From the NCBI GenBank assembly GCA_020073015.1, contig JAIQFZ010000032.1, forward strand, positions 1 to 35,367: a stretch of 35,367 bases of DNA, written 5' to 3'. Below the pieces are notes generated by a model, which was not told the DNA's origin, searched no databases, and saw only the letters and a program-made list of their open reading frames with translations. Positions 23,935 through 32,014 of the stretch are shown here, one piece after another. The first letter of the stretch is position 1. Every line of letters begins with the position of its first letter. Origin of the DNA: Terriglobia bacterium. GTDB lineage: Bacteria > Acidobacteriota > Terriglobia > Terriglobales > Acidobacteriaceae. A program made the translations under genes and the position numbers.

Positions 23935-24396
23935 TCACGATGCTCTTTGTCCCACCGCGGCCCGAAAGACTCTTAGATATTTGTCGGGCAGCGCTCGCGG
24001 TTTCATTTGCGCGTTGGCCACGATGTGCGTAGTCTCGCCTTCGGCGAGCAGTTGAGTTCCGTCGGCTCTCAACAATTCGTATCCGAAGTGGATCACTTTC
24101 TCCCGTACATGTTTCAGGTAGGTACGCACAACAACCTCGTCATCATAGTGCACGGGAGCCCGGTAGCGGCAGCGGGCATCAACCACGGCAATGAAGCAGT
24201 CGTCCTGGGTTTCCATGGTTTTATAGCTGAAGCCAAGCTGGCGCAGCAGTTCGACCCGTCCCACTTCGAACCAGATGAAGTGGTTCGAGTGATAGACCAC
24301 ACCCATCTGATCGGTTTCGGCGTACCGGACGCGGATGCGGGTTTCGTTCACCGCGGGGTCGGCCTTGGTCGAAGTCAATGTGGTGTTCCGGCTCAT
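23935..24396 (-). CDS. acyl-CoA thioesterase, YbgC/4HBT hotdog family
   Basis: The 153-residue hotdog-fold protein carries the 4-hydroxybenzoyl-CoA thioesterase signature RYAETDQMGVVYHSNHFIWF with catalytic Asp29. It hydrolyses acyl-CoA thioesters; substrate is unknown. The start at 24396 forms an ATGA overlap with the stop of the crotonase gene, so the pair is translationally coupled, which suggests service to the same acyl-CoA pathway, for example release of CoA from stalled intermediates. Confidence 0.88.
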   Translation of the reverse strand: MSRNTTLTSTKADPAVNETRIRVRYAETDQMGVVYHSNHFIWFEVGRVELLRQLGFSYKTMETQDDCFIAVVDARCRYRAPVHYDDEVVVRTYLKHVREKVIHFGYELLRADGTQLLAEGETTHIVANAQMKPRALPDKYLRVFRAAVGQRAS

Positions 24397-25178
24397 TGGC
24401 CCGTCCACTTCGGCCGACGCTTTTCAAGGAACGAGGTGATGCCTTCGCGGAAGTCGGCGGTCGCCCGGATGCCGGCGTTCTCGCGGATGGCGGCTTCGAT
24501 TTGCGCATCGAGTACCTCGCGCGCGTGATCGGTGAGCAGGCGCTTGGTGTAGGTGAGTGACATGGGACTGCTCTCCATCAACTGGGCGGCGAGTTCGCGG
24601 GCGCGATCCATCAGCTTCTCCGGTGGAACGATCTCCTTGAGCAGGCCGATGCGCAGGGCTTCTTCGGCGTCGAAAATCCGCCCCGTGAGGAGCAGGTCGC
24701 GAGCGATTTTTTCGCCGACCTGGCGCAGCAGGAAAGTCGAGACGATCGCGGGCACGAACCCGATGCGGACTTCGGTATATCCGAACTTCGCCTCGGGAAC
24801 GGCCAGCGTGAAATCGCAGAGCAGGGCTAGCCCGGTGCCCCCGGCGATGGCAGCGCCATTGACTGCCGCGATCGTCGGCTTGGGAAATTCGTACAGCGAC
24901 CGGAAGAGGCTCACCATGGTGCGCGAGTCCTGGAGATTCTGCTCAGGCGTGCGGCCGATCAGGGCTTTGAGGTTGTCGAGGTCCAGGCCGGAGGAAAAAG
25001 CCTTGCCCGCACCGGTAAGAATCAGGACCCGCGCGGACGAGTGTTGCACTTCCTCAAGAGCGCGTAGCAGATCGTCAATCAGTTCGTAGCTGATCGCGTT
25101 GCGCTTGTCGGGGCGGTTGAGGGTGAGGGTGGCAATGCCGGCGTCGAAAGTCAATTGGATGGTTGTGTATTGGCTCAT
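24393..25178 (-). CDS. liuC: enoyl-CoA hydratase family, methylglutaconyl-CoA hydratase-like
   Basis: The 261-residue crotonase has oxyanion-hole segments AFSSGLDL (60-67) and IAGGTGLALLCD (111-122). One catalytic Glu is kept (Glu136 in YTEVRIGF) while the other is Gly116, a pattern also seen in LiuC-type methylglutaconyl-CoA hydratases, as is the FVPAIVSTFL segment. Together with the HMG-CoA lyase and MCC-beta-like carboxylase just upstream this suggests hydration of 3-methylglutaconyl-CoA to HMG-CoA in leucine breakdown. General enoyl-CoA hydratase remains possible. It is separated from the lyase gene by a repeat and coupled to the thioesterase by ATGA. Confidence 0.82.
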   Translation of the reverse strand: MSQYTTIQLTFDAGIATLTLNRPDKRNAISYELIDDLLRALEEVQHSSARVLILTGAGKAFSSGLDLDNLKALIGRTPEQNLQDSRTMVSLFRSLYEFPKPTIAAVNGAAIAGGTGLALLCDFTLAVPEAKFGYTEVRIGFVPAIVSTFLLRQVGEKIARDLLLTGRIFDAEEALRIGLLKEIVPPEKLMDRARELAAQLMESSPMSLTYTKRLLTDHAREVLDAQIEAAIRENAGIRATADFREGITSFLEKRRPKWTGQ

Positions 25179-25208
25179 GGGTTGTGCTGTGGGTCGAGTT
25201 TAACAACA

Positions 25209-25364
25209 CTTGTCGTCCTGAGCGAAGCGATCTGATTCGCCTGCGAATCAGATCGTGAAGCCGAAGGATCGCTACCCACACCACCAGAGCACTGGTGGGG
25301 TAGGGGTGCTTCGACTCCGCCGGACTTCGCGTTCGCGAAGTTCGGCTCCGCTCAGCATGACAAG
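25209..25364. repeat. compound palindromic intergenic repeat (MITE- or REP-like)
   Basis: The element is bounded by imperfect 20-base inverted ends (CTTGTCGTCCTGAGCGAAGC at 25209 and its near inverse ending at 25364, three mismatches). Nested inside are a 13-bp perfect palindrome (25228-25240 with 25243-25255), a CCACCAG/CTGGTGG hairpin and CTTCGCG-TT-CGCGAAG (about 25325-25340). It lies between the liuE and liuC genes and has no coding capacity. Confidence 0.75.
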
Positions 25365-25380
25365 CAGAAACCGATCCGCG

Positions 25381-26259
25381 CTAGTCCACGGCTGACAGAA
25401 CCCTGTACCGACTGCCAATCGCAGCCGTGGCTTTCAGCAGCGCGTCCAACGACTTGAGCGCGGGCAATTGCGCGCCGCGCCCGCGGAGGGCTTCGATCAC
25501 GGTTTCCGTCGGAATGTTCCCGACTAGATCGTCTTGCGCAAAGGGACACCCCCCAAGGCCGCCGATGGCGGAATCGAAGCGGCGGCAGCCCGCATCGTAG
25601 GCGGCAAGAATCTTGGCGGCCGCTTGGTCCAGGCGGCTGTGGAGATGGACGCCGATCTCCAGGTAGTCAAACTTCGCCATCACGGCGGAGACCACTTCCT
25701 TTATCTTTTCCGGCGAAGCCGCACCGACCGTGTCCGCGAGCGAGATCACGTGGATGTCCTGAACCTCCAGCAGGTCCACCGCGTCGACGACTTCGTCTAC
25801 GGTCCAGGGGTCGCCGTAGGGGTTGCCGAAAGCCATCGAGATATAGACGACGGTGGCGAGGCCGGCTTCGGCACCTTTCTTTTCGATCTTCTCCAATTCC
25901 TCAATCGCGTCTTCCAGAGTCTGCCGCTGATTGTTCTGCAGAAATGTCGGCGAGATCGAATAGGGGAAGCCCAGCGTGCGCACCGATTGCGTGCTGATGG
26001 CGCGCTGCGCTCCCTTCTCGTTGACGACGATGCCGATGATTTCGACGTCATCGGGCGGATCAAGTTCTTTGAGGACCTCCTCCGAGTCGGCCATCTGCGG
26101 GACAGCATTGGGCGAAACGAAGCTGACCGCGTCGATGTGCTTGAAGCCTGCGCTGATGAGGGCCTGCAGGTAGTTGGCCTTCAGATCGGCAGGGATCTGG
26201 CCTTTGAGACCCTGCCAGGCATCGCGCGGGCATTCGACTAGTTTGATGTCGTCGGTCAT
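25381..26259 (-). CDS. liuE: hydroxymethylglutaryl-CoA lyase-like enzyme
   Basis: The 292-residue TIM-barrel enzyme of the HMGL-like family should cleave HMG-CoA to acetoacetate and acetyl-CoA. Metal ligands are conserved: Asp13 (CPRDAWQG, with Arg12), His205 and His207 (VHLHSR) and Asn248 (GNIPTE). The flexible-loop motif GGLGGCPFA with Cys238 is intact, as is SFVSPNAVPQMAD. Deviations are Asp43 where Glu is usual before SFVSP, and HLHSRLDQ instead of HFHDTYGQ. ATG 26259 is chosen; ATG 26271 adds four residues. Context with liuB and liuC supports leucine catabolism. Confidence 0.87.
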   Translation of the reverse strand: MTDDIKLVECPRDAWQGLKGQIPADLKANYLQALISAGFKHIDAVSFVSPNAVPQMADSEEVLKELDPPDDVEIIGIVVNEKGAQRAISTQSVRTLGFPYSISPTFLQNNQRQTLEDAIEELEKIEKKGAEAGLATVVYISMAFGNPYGDPWTVDEVVDAVDLLEVQDIHVISLADTVGAASPEKIKEVVSAVMAKFDYLEIGVHLHSRLDQAAAKILAAYDAGCRRFDSAIGGLGGCPFAQDDLVGNIPTETVIEALRGRGAQLPALKSLDALLKATAAIGSRYRVLSAVD

Positions 26260-26286
26260 TGCTGAGTACAAACTTATGCCGAGTCG

Positions 26287-26625
26287 CTATTGGACACGGA
26301 GAAAATGACGGATGTCGTCCAACGCATCTTCCACGGAAGAAGCGATCGAAGGGTCCTCCTTCAACGCCAGTAGTTTAGGGAGGACCAATTCCAGATCCAA
26401 ATTCCGGTGAATTCGAGCAATGTGGCCGAGGCCGTTGGCTGCATTCCACCGTACATCCGTGGCGGGATGGTCAAGGAAGCGGAGACAGAGCCCCTGAACC
26501 CACCGCCAATCTGGGTCGTAGTAGGCCGCACTTAGAAGAGCGTCGATGATGGCATTCTCATTCCCACTCTCGATCATCTTCTCGAGATCTCGGTGATCTA
26601 TCGGAAATATCTCGTGGTATTTCAT
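26287..26625 (-). CDS. small HEAT-repeat-like protein
   Basis: The 112-residue helical protein shows paired-helix repeats, for example LCLRFLDHPATDVRWNAANG and LLALKEDPSIASSVEDALDD, typical of HEAT/PBS-lyase-type scaffolds. It sits between the carboxylase and lyase genes on the same strand, about 28 bases before the latter. A role in the pathway is not indicated; many such proteins are interaction or immunity-type modules. ATG 26625 is preferred over an in-frame start three codons upstream. Confidence 0.72.
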   Translation of the reverse strand: MKYHEIFPIDHRDLEKMIESGNENAIIDALLSAAYYDPDWRWVQGLCLRFLDHPATDVRWNAANGLGHIARIHRNLDLELVLPKLLALKEDPSIASSVEDALDDIRHFLRVQ

Positions 26626-26677
26626 TAGACACACTTTTGCGCAACAGAACGGGTGAACATCCCGGCAGCGGGATTAA

Positions 26678-28378
26678 TCACGTTTGCAGAACTCCCACCT
26701 TAAACTCCGGCACGTCCGGATTCAGCGACGCCGCCTCCAGCGCCTGCGTGATGGCTTGCCGTGTTTCCATCGGATCGATGATTTTGTCGATCCACAGGCG
26801 GGCGGCGCCGTAGCGGGGGTTGGTTTGTTCGTCGTAGGTCTTCTTTACGGAATCGAACAGTTCCTTCCGTTCTTCTTCGGTCAACTTCTTGCCGCTGCGC
26901 TCCAGTTGCTTCACTTTGATTTCTACCAGTGTGCCGGCGGCGGAATCTCCGCTCATGACGGCGTATTTCGCGGTCGGCCAGGCGAACACGAAGCGCGGGT
27001 CGTAGGCTTTGCCGCACATGGCGTAGTGTCCGGCACCGAAGGAGCCCCCGACGATCACCGTGATCTTCGGCACTACAGAGTTCGACACCGCGTTCACCAT
27101 CTTCGCGCCAGCTTTGATGATGCCGCTCCACTCGGCATCGCGGCCAACCATGAAGCCGTTGACGTCGTGGAAGAAAACCAGCGGAACGAGGTTCTGGTTG
27201 CAATCCATGATGAAGCGGGCGGCTTTTTCGGCGGACTCGGTGTAGATGACGCCACCAAATTCGACGCGCTTGTGGCCTTCGTGGTCAGTCTGGTGGGCGT
27301 GCAGCTTCTGGTTGGCGACGATGCCGACGGCGAAGCCGCCGATGCGCGCGTATCCGCAAAGGAGCGTTTTGCCGTATTCGGGCTTGTATTCGTCGAACCG
27401 GCTTTCGTCGACGATCCGCGCGAGAACTTCCTTCATGTCGTAGGGGCGAGCGGGCGAGGCGTCGTAGGCTCCGTAGATTTCTTCGGCAGCGAGTGCGGGG
27501 TCGGCAGGCTTCTTGCGGTCCCAGAGAGACTGGCGGCGATATCCCCATTTCTCGATGAGCGAGCGGATGCGCGCAATACAGGCTTCGTCGTTGGGTTCGC
27601 GGAAATCGACCGTACCGCTGATGGCGGAGTGCATGGCGGCGCCACCCAGGTCCTCGGCGGAAACTTTCTGTCCGATGGCGGCCTGCACGAGCGCGGGTCC
27701 GGCGAGAAACAGTCCGCTACCGTCGGTCATGAGGACGTGGTCACACATGACCGGCAAGTAGCCGCCGCCGGCGACGCACATGCCCATGATGGCGGCGATC
27801 TGCGGAATGCCCATGGCGGACATGACAGCGTTGTTGCGAAACACGCGACCGAAATCGTCCGTGTCGGGGAAAACGTCTTCTTGCAGCGGCAGGAAGACGC
27901 CGGCGGAGTCAACCAGGTAGATCGTCGGGATGCGATTTTCGATGGCAATATTCTGCGCGCGGATGACTTTCTTCGTGGTCATCGGAAAAAAGGCGCCGGC
28001 TTTGACGGTGGCGTCGTTGACGATCAGCATGACCATGCGGGTCTGGATGCGGGCGAGGCCGGTGATGACGCCCGCGGAGGGCGCGCCTCCCCATTCCTCG
28101 TACATGCCGTGGGCCGCGTAGAGGCCGAGTTCGAAGAAGGAGCCGGGGTCGGCCAGCAGGTTGATGCGCTCGCGGGCGGTGAGGCGGTTCTTCGCGTGCT
28201 GGCTCTCGATGGCCTTGGGGCCGCCGCCCTCGCGGATTTTTTCTTCCTCGTTGCGAACCTGGGCGACCAGGTCGGCCAGGGCTCGCATGTTCGATTCATA
28301 GCGCAGCGAGGCGGGATCGAGTTTGGTGGCGAGCACGTTGTTGATCGCGATCGCGGTGGATTCGGTTCGGTCGGCCAT
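26678..28378 (-). CDS. liuB: acyl-CoA carboxylase carboxyltransferase subunit (3-methylcrotonyl-CoA carboxylase beta-like)
   Basis: The 566-residue carboxyltransferase transfers CO2 from carboxybiotin to an acyl-CoA. Both crotonase-like halves are present: N-terminal NRLTARERINLLADPGSF, IYLVDSAGVFLPLQEDVFPD and MCVAGGGYLPVMCDHVLM; C-terminal FHDVNGFMVGRDAE, GGSFGAGHYAMCG and FAWPTAKYAVMSG. The LPLQEDVFPD and GAGHYAMCGKAYDPRF segments match MCC-beta better than propionyl-CoA carboxylase. Neighbouring HMG-CoA lyase and crotonase agree. The biotin-carrying alpha subunit (LiuD) is not in the window, so it must be elsewhere. It is the first gene of the catabolic run. Confidence 0.9.
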   Translation of the reverse strand: MADRTESTAIAINNVLATKLDPASLRYESNMRALADLVAQVRNEEEKIREGGGPKAIESQHAKNRLTARERINLLADPGSFFELGLYAAHGMYEEWGGAPSAGVITGLARIQTRMVMLIVNDATVKAGAFFPMTTKKVIRAQNIAIENRIPTIYLVDSAGVFLPLQEDVFPDTDDFGRVFRNNAVMSAMGIPQIAAIMGMCVAGGGYLPVMCDHVLMTDGSGLFLAGPALVQAAIGQKVSAEDLGGAAMHSAISGTVDFREPNDEACIARIRSLIEKWGYRRQSLWDRKKPADPALAAEEIYGAYDASPARPYDMKEVLARIVDESRFDEYKPEYGKTLLCGYARIGGFAVGIVANQKLHAHQTDHEGHKRVEFGGVIYTESAEKAARFIMDCNQNLVPLVFFHDVNGFMVGRDAEWSGIIKAGAKMVNAVSNSVVPKITVIVGGSFGAGHYAMCGKAYDPRFVFAWPTAKYAVMSGDSAAGTLVEIKVKQLERSGKKLTEEERKELFDSVKKTYDEQTNPRYGAARLWIDKIIDPMETRQAITQALEAASLNPDVPEFKVGVLQT

Positions 28379-28435
28379 GAGGGCGAATTCGGAAACTACT
28401 TACTATACCAGCGGGGACGAGGAGGAGTACGTGTA

Positions 28436-28484
28436 GAGACGCCGCTCGTCGCGTCTCCGATCGTAGCGCCGGCGCCTCGCCGGC
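28436..28484. repeat. tandem intergenic hairpins
   Basis: Two stem-loops lie between the divergent carboxylase and glycosyltransferase genes: GAGACGC (28436-28442) with GCGTCTC (28451-28457), and GCCGGC (28468-28473) with GCCGGC (28479-28484). The sequence GTAGCGCCG at 28463-28471 repeats the left end of the element at 3580. Confidence 0.6.
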
Positions 28485-28511
28485 CCGCAACCTCCATGCT
28501 GGTAGACTCGG

Positions 28512-29636
28512 ATGCGAAAAATGCTGTGCAAGCTCGAATCCCGGCCAGCCTGGCAGGTTGCTTTGGCGATCACGGCGTCCCTGCGGCTGTTTTATTCGGT
28601 CGCAGCGGCAGTCGCATCGCCGTTCCTGCATCCGGACGCGGCCCTGATTCGGAGCAACGCGCTCACCGAGAATCTTCCGCCGCCGAGCGGATGGCATTAT
28701 GCGTGGCTGGGCATCTGGGAGCGCTTCGACACGCTCTGGTATTTGCGGATTGCCGAGCGCGGGTACGACTTGCCGATGGCGGTAATTTTTTATCCTCTTT
28801 ATCCGTCGACGATTCGGCTACTGAACTGGGCGATGCCGGTGACGGCGGCGGCGCTGGTGGTGTCGACGGTCGCGACGTTCTTCTTTTTCTGGGGACTGCT
28901 GCGTCTGGCGCCTGAGTTGTCGGGGGTGGGAAAGCTGCGCATGGCGTTACTGGTCTGCGTGTGGCCGACCAGCTTCGTCCTGTTTGCCGGATATGCGGAA
29001 GCGTTGAACCTGGCCCTGATCGTATGGGCCGTGGTCTTCGGCCGCGAGCAACGATGGTGGGCGGCAACCGCGTGCGGCCTTCTGGCAGGACTCTGCCGGC
29101 CCTCGGGAGTGCTGGTCGCAATCCCCTTGGCCGTGATGGCGCTGCGCAGCCAGCGTTGGGCATCGGCCCTTGTGGCTCTGACGCCCCTGGGATTGCTGAG
29201 TTACTGGGGATGGCTGCGCTGGTCGGGACGGCTCTCGGTGGTGGAGGCCTATCGCGTGTATCAGGGCGCGACGCTCGCTCCGCCGTGGGCCAGCGTGTGG
29301 GAGGCGCTGCGGTTGATGGCCACGCAGCACGATCTGCTGCTCGCGATCAAGCTCGGGCTCGTAATTCTGGTGGCGGCACTGAGCCTGCGCCGCGAAGTGC
29401 GCCTAGAAGATAAGCTGTTCGCGCTGGCCGTGATTGTGCAGATATTGATGTACACCGGGCGTCCGCTGCTGGGGGCCGCGCGCTATCTGATGCCGGCGTA
29501 TCCGGCGTTCGTGATGCTGGGCAGCTATGCAGAGCGGCGGTGGAATGGGAGGCAGTTCAGTTTCTATCTGTGCGCGTTTGGATTTCTGAATCTGATGTGG
29601 ATGTGGGCGTTTCTGAATTGGTCGCTGGTGTTCTAG
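28512..29636 (+). CDS. PIG-V/GPI-mannosyltransferase-like multi-pass glycosyltransferase
   Basis: The 374-residue membrane protein has about nine hydrophobic segments and motifs of the PIG-V (GT-C superfamily) group: ERFDTLWYLRIAERGY (residues about 70-85) with the acidic Asp of the first loop, FYPLYPSTIRLL, and YAEALNLALIVWAV. Bacterial members are thought to use lipid-linked sugars on the outer face of the membrane. Acceptor and sugar are unknown. It stands alone on the plus strand and no polysaccharide genes are nearby. Confidence 0.82.
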   Translation: MRKMLCKLESRPAWQVALAITASLRLFYSVAAAVASPFLHPDAALIRSNALTENLPPPSGWHYAWLGIWERFDTLWYLRIAERGYDLPMAVIFYPLYPSTIRLLNWAMPVTAAALVVSTVATFFFFWGLLRLAPELSGVGKLRMALLVCVWPTSFVLFAGYAEALNLALIVWAVVFGREQRWWAATACGLLAGLCRPSGVLVAIPLAVMALRSQRWASALVALTPLGLLSYWGWLRWSGRLSVVEAYRVYQGATLAPPWASVWEALRLMATQHDLLLAIKLGLVILVAALSLRREVRLEDKLFALAVIVQILMYTGRPLLGAARYLMPAYPAFVMLGSYAERRWNGRQFSFYLCAFGFLNLMWMWAFLNWSLVF

Positions 29637-29914
29637 AACTCACCTCACGAATACCCTTCCCGCGCTTGCTGGTGAAATGGCGTAATCAGGACCGGGCGCT
29701 GATTGACAGGGTTCTGAGCGTAGCCGGTCTACCTACCTTTCATTTTCGACAGTCGCCATGGTGGAAAAGCAGGACAATATGGAAGTAAACTCACTCGCCT
29801 CTCCGAAGTGCAGTCTTTGCCCGTTGAGACGCATCACCCCCTGAGGCGAAGGCTCCGAATTTGCGGGAAACGCATCCTTCGGCTTGAACCGAAGTTGCTT
29901 CGTGGAGGGCGGCT
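29637..29914. other. 278-base gap, little structure
   Basis: No gene or clear terminator was seen. The only structure is a CTTCGG/CCGAAG hairpin at about 29877-29894, close before the GGAGG ribosome site of the next gene, where it could affect initiation. Confidence 0.4.
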
Positions 29915-30487
29915 ATGAAACGCACCAGTATTTCGATTTTGATTCTATGCGCGTGTTTGGCGTCGGTTGTTTGGGCGCAGCAAAAGAAGCCAGGTAAACC
30001 GCTAGCTGGGTATACCGCAATCCAAGTCGAACCTTTTACCGTTGAGAATGGCCAGCTTACAAAAGACTTTCCGGCGGGAGAAGAAACCAATCTGCAGCTC
30101 AGTGCCATAGCCGCTCTGCGAGCGAGCGGCATTTTTGAAAAAGTAGTCGATGGGAGCCAGAAGCCGTCGGAAAAGCCACCTACCTCAGAGCCTTCCGCAA
30201 AAGAGGAGCAAAGAGAGGTGATTCTCTCCACCACAATCATCGGTTTCGACAAAGGGAGCAGCGGCGCCCGGTTTATGACGTGGCCCTTGCCCGTCGGCGT
30301 TAGCAAGGCTAAGGCCCGTTTCGTGTTTCGTGATGCCACGAACAACCAGGAGGTGTTCCGTTTCGAAAAGGAAGCTAAGTTCCAAGCTACTATGAGTGCT
30401 GGGATCGCCACAAAAGAAGAGCAGATGTCTCACATCAAAGGCGGATTGGCGGATGCTCTGGTCAAAGAGATTAAACGCAACCGTTAG
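29915..30487 (+). CDS. secreted DUF4410-like protein
   Basis: The 190-residue protein has a signal peptide (MKRTSISILILCACLASVVWA, cleavage near residue 21). The mature part opens YTAIQVEPFTVENG, continues with LSAIAALRASGIFEKVVDG and carries FVFRDATNNQEVFRFEKEA, which resembles DUF4410-type periplasmic proteins; the family function is unknown. A Lys/Pro/Glu-rich linker lies at about 80-100. GGAGG precedes the ATG. It stands alone and is convergent with the zinc-ribbon gene. Confidence 0.78.
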   Translation: MKRTSISILILCACLASVVWAQQKKPGKPLAGYTAIQVEPFTVENGQLTKDFPAGEETNLQLSAIAALRASGIFEKVVDGSQKPSEKPPTSEPSAKEEQREVILSTTIIGFDKGSSGARFMTWPLPVGVSKAKARFVFRDATNNQEVFRFEKEAKFQATMSAGIATKEEQMSHIKGGLADALVKEIKRNR

Positions 30488-30692
30488 CCTTCGGTGGCTA
30501 TGACGAGAAGAACAGTCACGGCAAAGATCAGGTTGCGAATCCGTCTCATCCGCGCTGTATGGATCGCACTCCTGTGCGCCCGCTGCTCTGGATATATCGC
30601 CGAAGAAAGTGGATAGGTGTTGCAAACACGTTTGCGCTCACGACCCGGTCAACGAGCGCAACGGTGACCTCGCCTTTCCGAGCTGACGTTGT

Positions 30693-31334
30693 TTATTCCT
30701 CTCTTACGATGCCCTCGTCGTCCCATTGGTAACCGCAGGAATCGCAGGTCCATTCGAATTTGGAGGAGGAGTTGTCCGTCGCGGTTGTCGGCTCAGTGAT
30801 CAGACGCTCAAAGACGACTTCCGTGGAATGGCATTTGGGGCAGCGGACCGAAGGGTCGCTATCTACTTCCAGTCTTGGCCCCGGCTCGTTCGCGGGCGTG
30901 TAATTCTTCATTGCCGGGCCCGCCCAGGGCAAACCAACACGCATAATTTTCACGCTGACGCCGTTGACGAAAGTCGAGGTCACCGCGTCGACGCCCGTAG
31001 CTTTCTCTGGCCCCATGAAGAACGGGATTCCTGCCCGATCCAACAGCGTTTGCACCTGAAGCGCATCCGACAAGCTCCACACCGTGCAGATCTCGACCAA
31101 TTCGCGGTCCTCGGCGTAGGAGGAATCGGGCGGCGGCTCAGGGTTCGGCGAAGCGGGCGGCTCTTCAGGTTGCAAACGCAGTCTGCGTTGGGAGATCTCA
31201 TGCGCCAGAGTCTGCTGGGCGACCTCGGTCAACTCGGAATTTTGCCGGGCGAGGACCAGGAGTTCGCTGTCACTCATCTGGCGATAACGCTCGGAGAGGC
31301 GAAGCCATTCCGCGGCCGGATCAAGCGCTTCCAT
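30693..31334 (-). CDS. zinc-ribbon protein with DUF2007-like domain
   Basis: The 213-residue product has three parts: an N-terminal helical region (EWLRLSERYRQMSDSELLVLAR), a Pro/Glu-rich linker, and a domain with the DUF2007-like pattern VWSLSDALQVQTLLDRAGIP. It ends in a zinc ribbon C165-P-K-C168...C197-D-S-C200. Function is unknown; DUF2007 is a putative signalling domain. The start at 31334 is preferred because the upstream in-frame codons look non-coding. It follows the crotonase-like gene by about 70 bases. Confidence 0.78.
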   Translation of the reverse strand: MEALDPAAEWLRLSERYRQMSDSELLVLARQNSELTEVAQQTLAHEISQRRLRLQPEEPPASPNPEPPPDSSYAEDRELVEICTVWSLSDALQVQTLLDRAGIPFFMGPEKATGVDAVTSTFVNGVSVKIMRVGLPWAGPAMKNYTPANEPGPRLEVDSDPSVRCPKCHSTEVVFERLITEPTTATDNSSSKFEWTCDSCGYQWDDEGIVREE

Positions 31335-31407
31335 GATCGTTGGAATGATATACCGGCTATGCACTGGAGCCAATCTTCAAGCGGGAACCCCTTCCGCTCC
31401 AGAGGCG

Positions 31408-32013
31408 CTAAGCGTAGCCAGCGACTCGTCGCAGCGCCTCAGCCAGCGGATCGTCGCCGATGGCTTCGACAAGTCCGATCTGGAGGGCGCGGGCGCCGGT
31501 CACTTTTTCGGCAGCGACGAAGAGTTCCAGTGCTCTTCCCTTCCCGATCAGCCGCGGCAGGCGTTGCGTCCCACCCCAACCGGTCATCAGGCCAAGCGCG
31601 GCGCCGCGATGTCCGAAGACCGCATGCGGCGAAGCAATCCGCCGATGACAAGCGAGCGCCAGATCGAGTCCCCCACCCATGCAATGTCCTTCAATGGCCG
31701 CGATCACCGGCGCCGGGTAGCTCTCGATGGCGTGCATCAAGGATTGGCCGAGGCGCGCGAACTCCAATGCCTCGGGCCCGCTCAGATGGCGAATCTCATT
31801 GAGATCCGCTCCTGCCGAGAAGTTTCGCTCCCCGGAGATGATCAACGGCAAAACCGGAGCGTCGCCGGAAGCCATATTCCGAATTTCTTCCTGAAGGGCA
31901 ACGACTCTCTGGCGCGTGAGACGGTTCATTCCGTCCTCAGAGACGAGCCTCAGGAGGAGGACGCCTCCCTCGCGCGCCAAAGTGAAGCCGATTGATTGCG
32001 ATTGTCCGGCCAT
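31408..32013 (-). CDS. short crotonase-fold protein lacking both catalytic glutamates
   Basis: The 201-residue protein contains the crotonase core: oxyanion segment FSAGADLNEI (65-74), HCMGGGLDLALAC (110-122) and GWGGTQRLPRLIGKGRALEL. The two Glu residues of enoyl-CoA hydratase are replaced by Asp117 and Gly137, and the C-terminal helical domain of about 60 residues is missing, with no continuation in another frame downstream. Catalysis as a hydratase is unlikely; isomerase, decarboxylase or binding roles remain open. ATG 32013 begins one base after the stop of the preceding gene (TGACATG), so translation is coupled. Confidence 0.82.
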   Translation of the reverse strand: MAGQSQSIGFTLAREGGVLLLRLVSEDGMNRLTRQRVVALQEEIRNMASGDAPVLPLIISGERNFSAGADLNEIRHLSGPEALEFARLGQSLMHAIESYPAPVIAAIEGHCMGGGLDLALACHRRIASPHAVFGHRGAALGLMTGWGGTQRLPRLIGKGRALELFVAAEKVTGARALQIGLVEAIGDDPLAEALRRVAGYA

Positions 32014-32014
32014 G

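Noticed and set aside
22970-24055. 361-codon plus-strand frame opposite hutH
   Set aside because: Antisense shadow crossing two real genes (hutH and the thioesterase).
26684-28915. 743-codon open frame on the plus strand opposite the acyl-CoA carboxylase
   Set aside because: Antisense shadow of a GC-rich gene: the minus-strand frame carries clear carboxyltransferase motifs, while this translation is low in recognisable structure and runs into the glycosyltransferase gene.
30500-30616. 38-codon plus-strand frame after the DUF4410-like gene
   Set aside because: Arg-rich product with no clear ribosome site or homologue I recognise; it may be chance.
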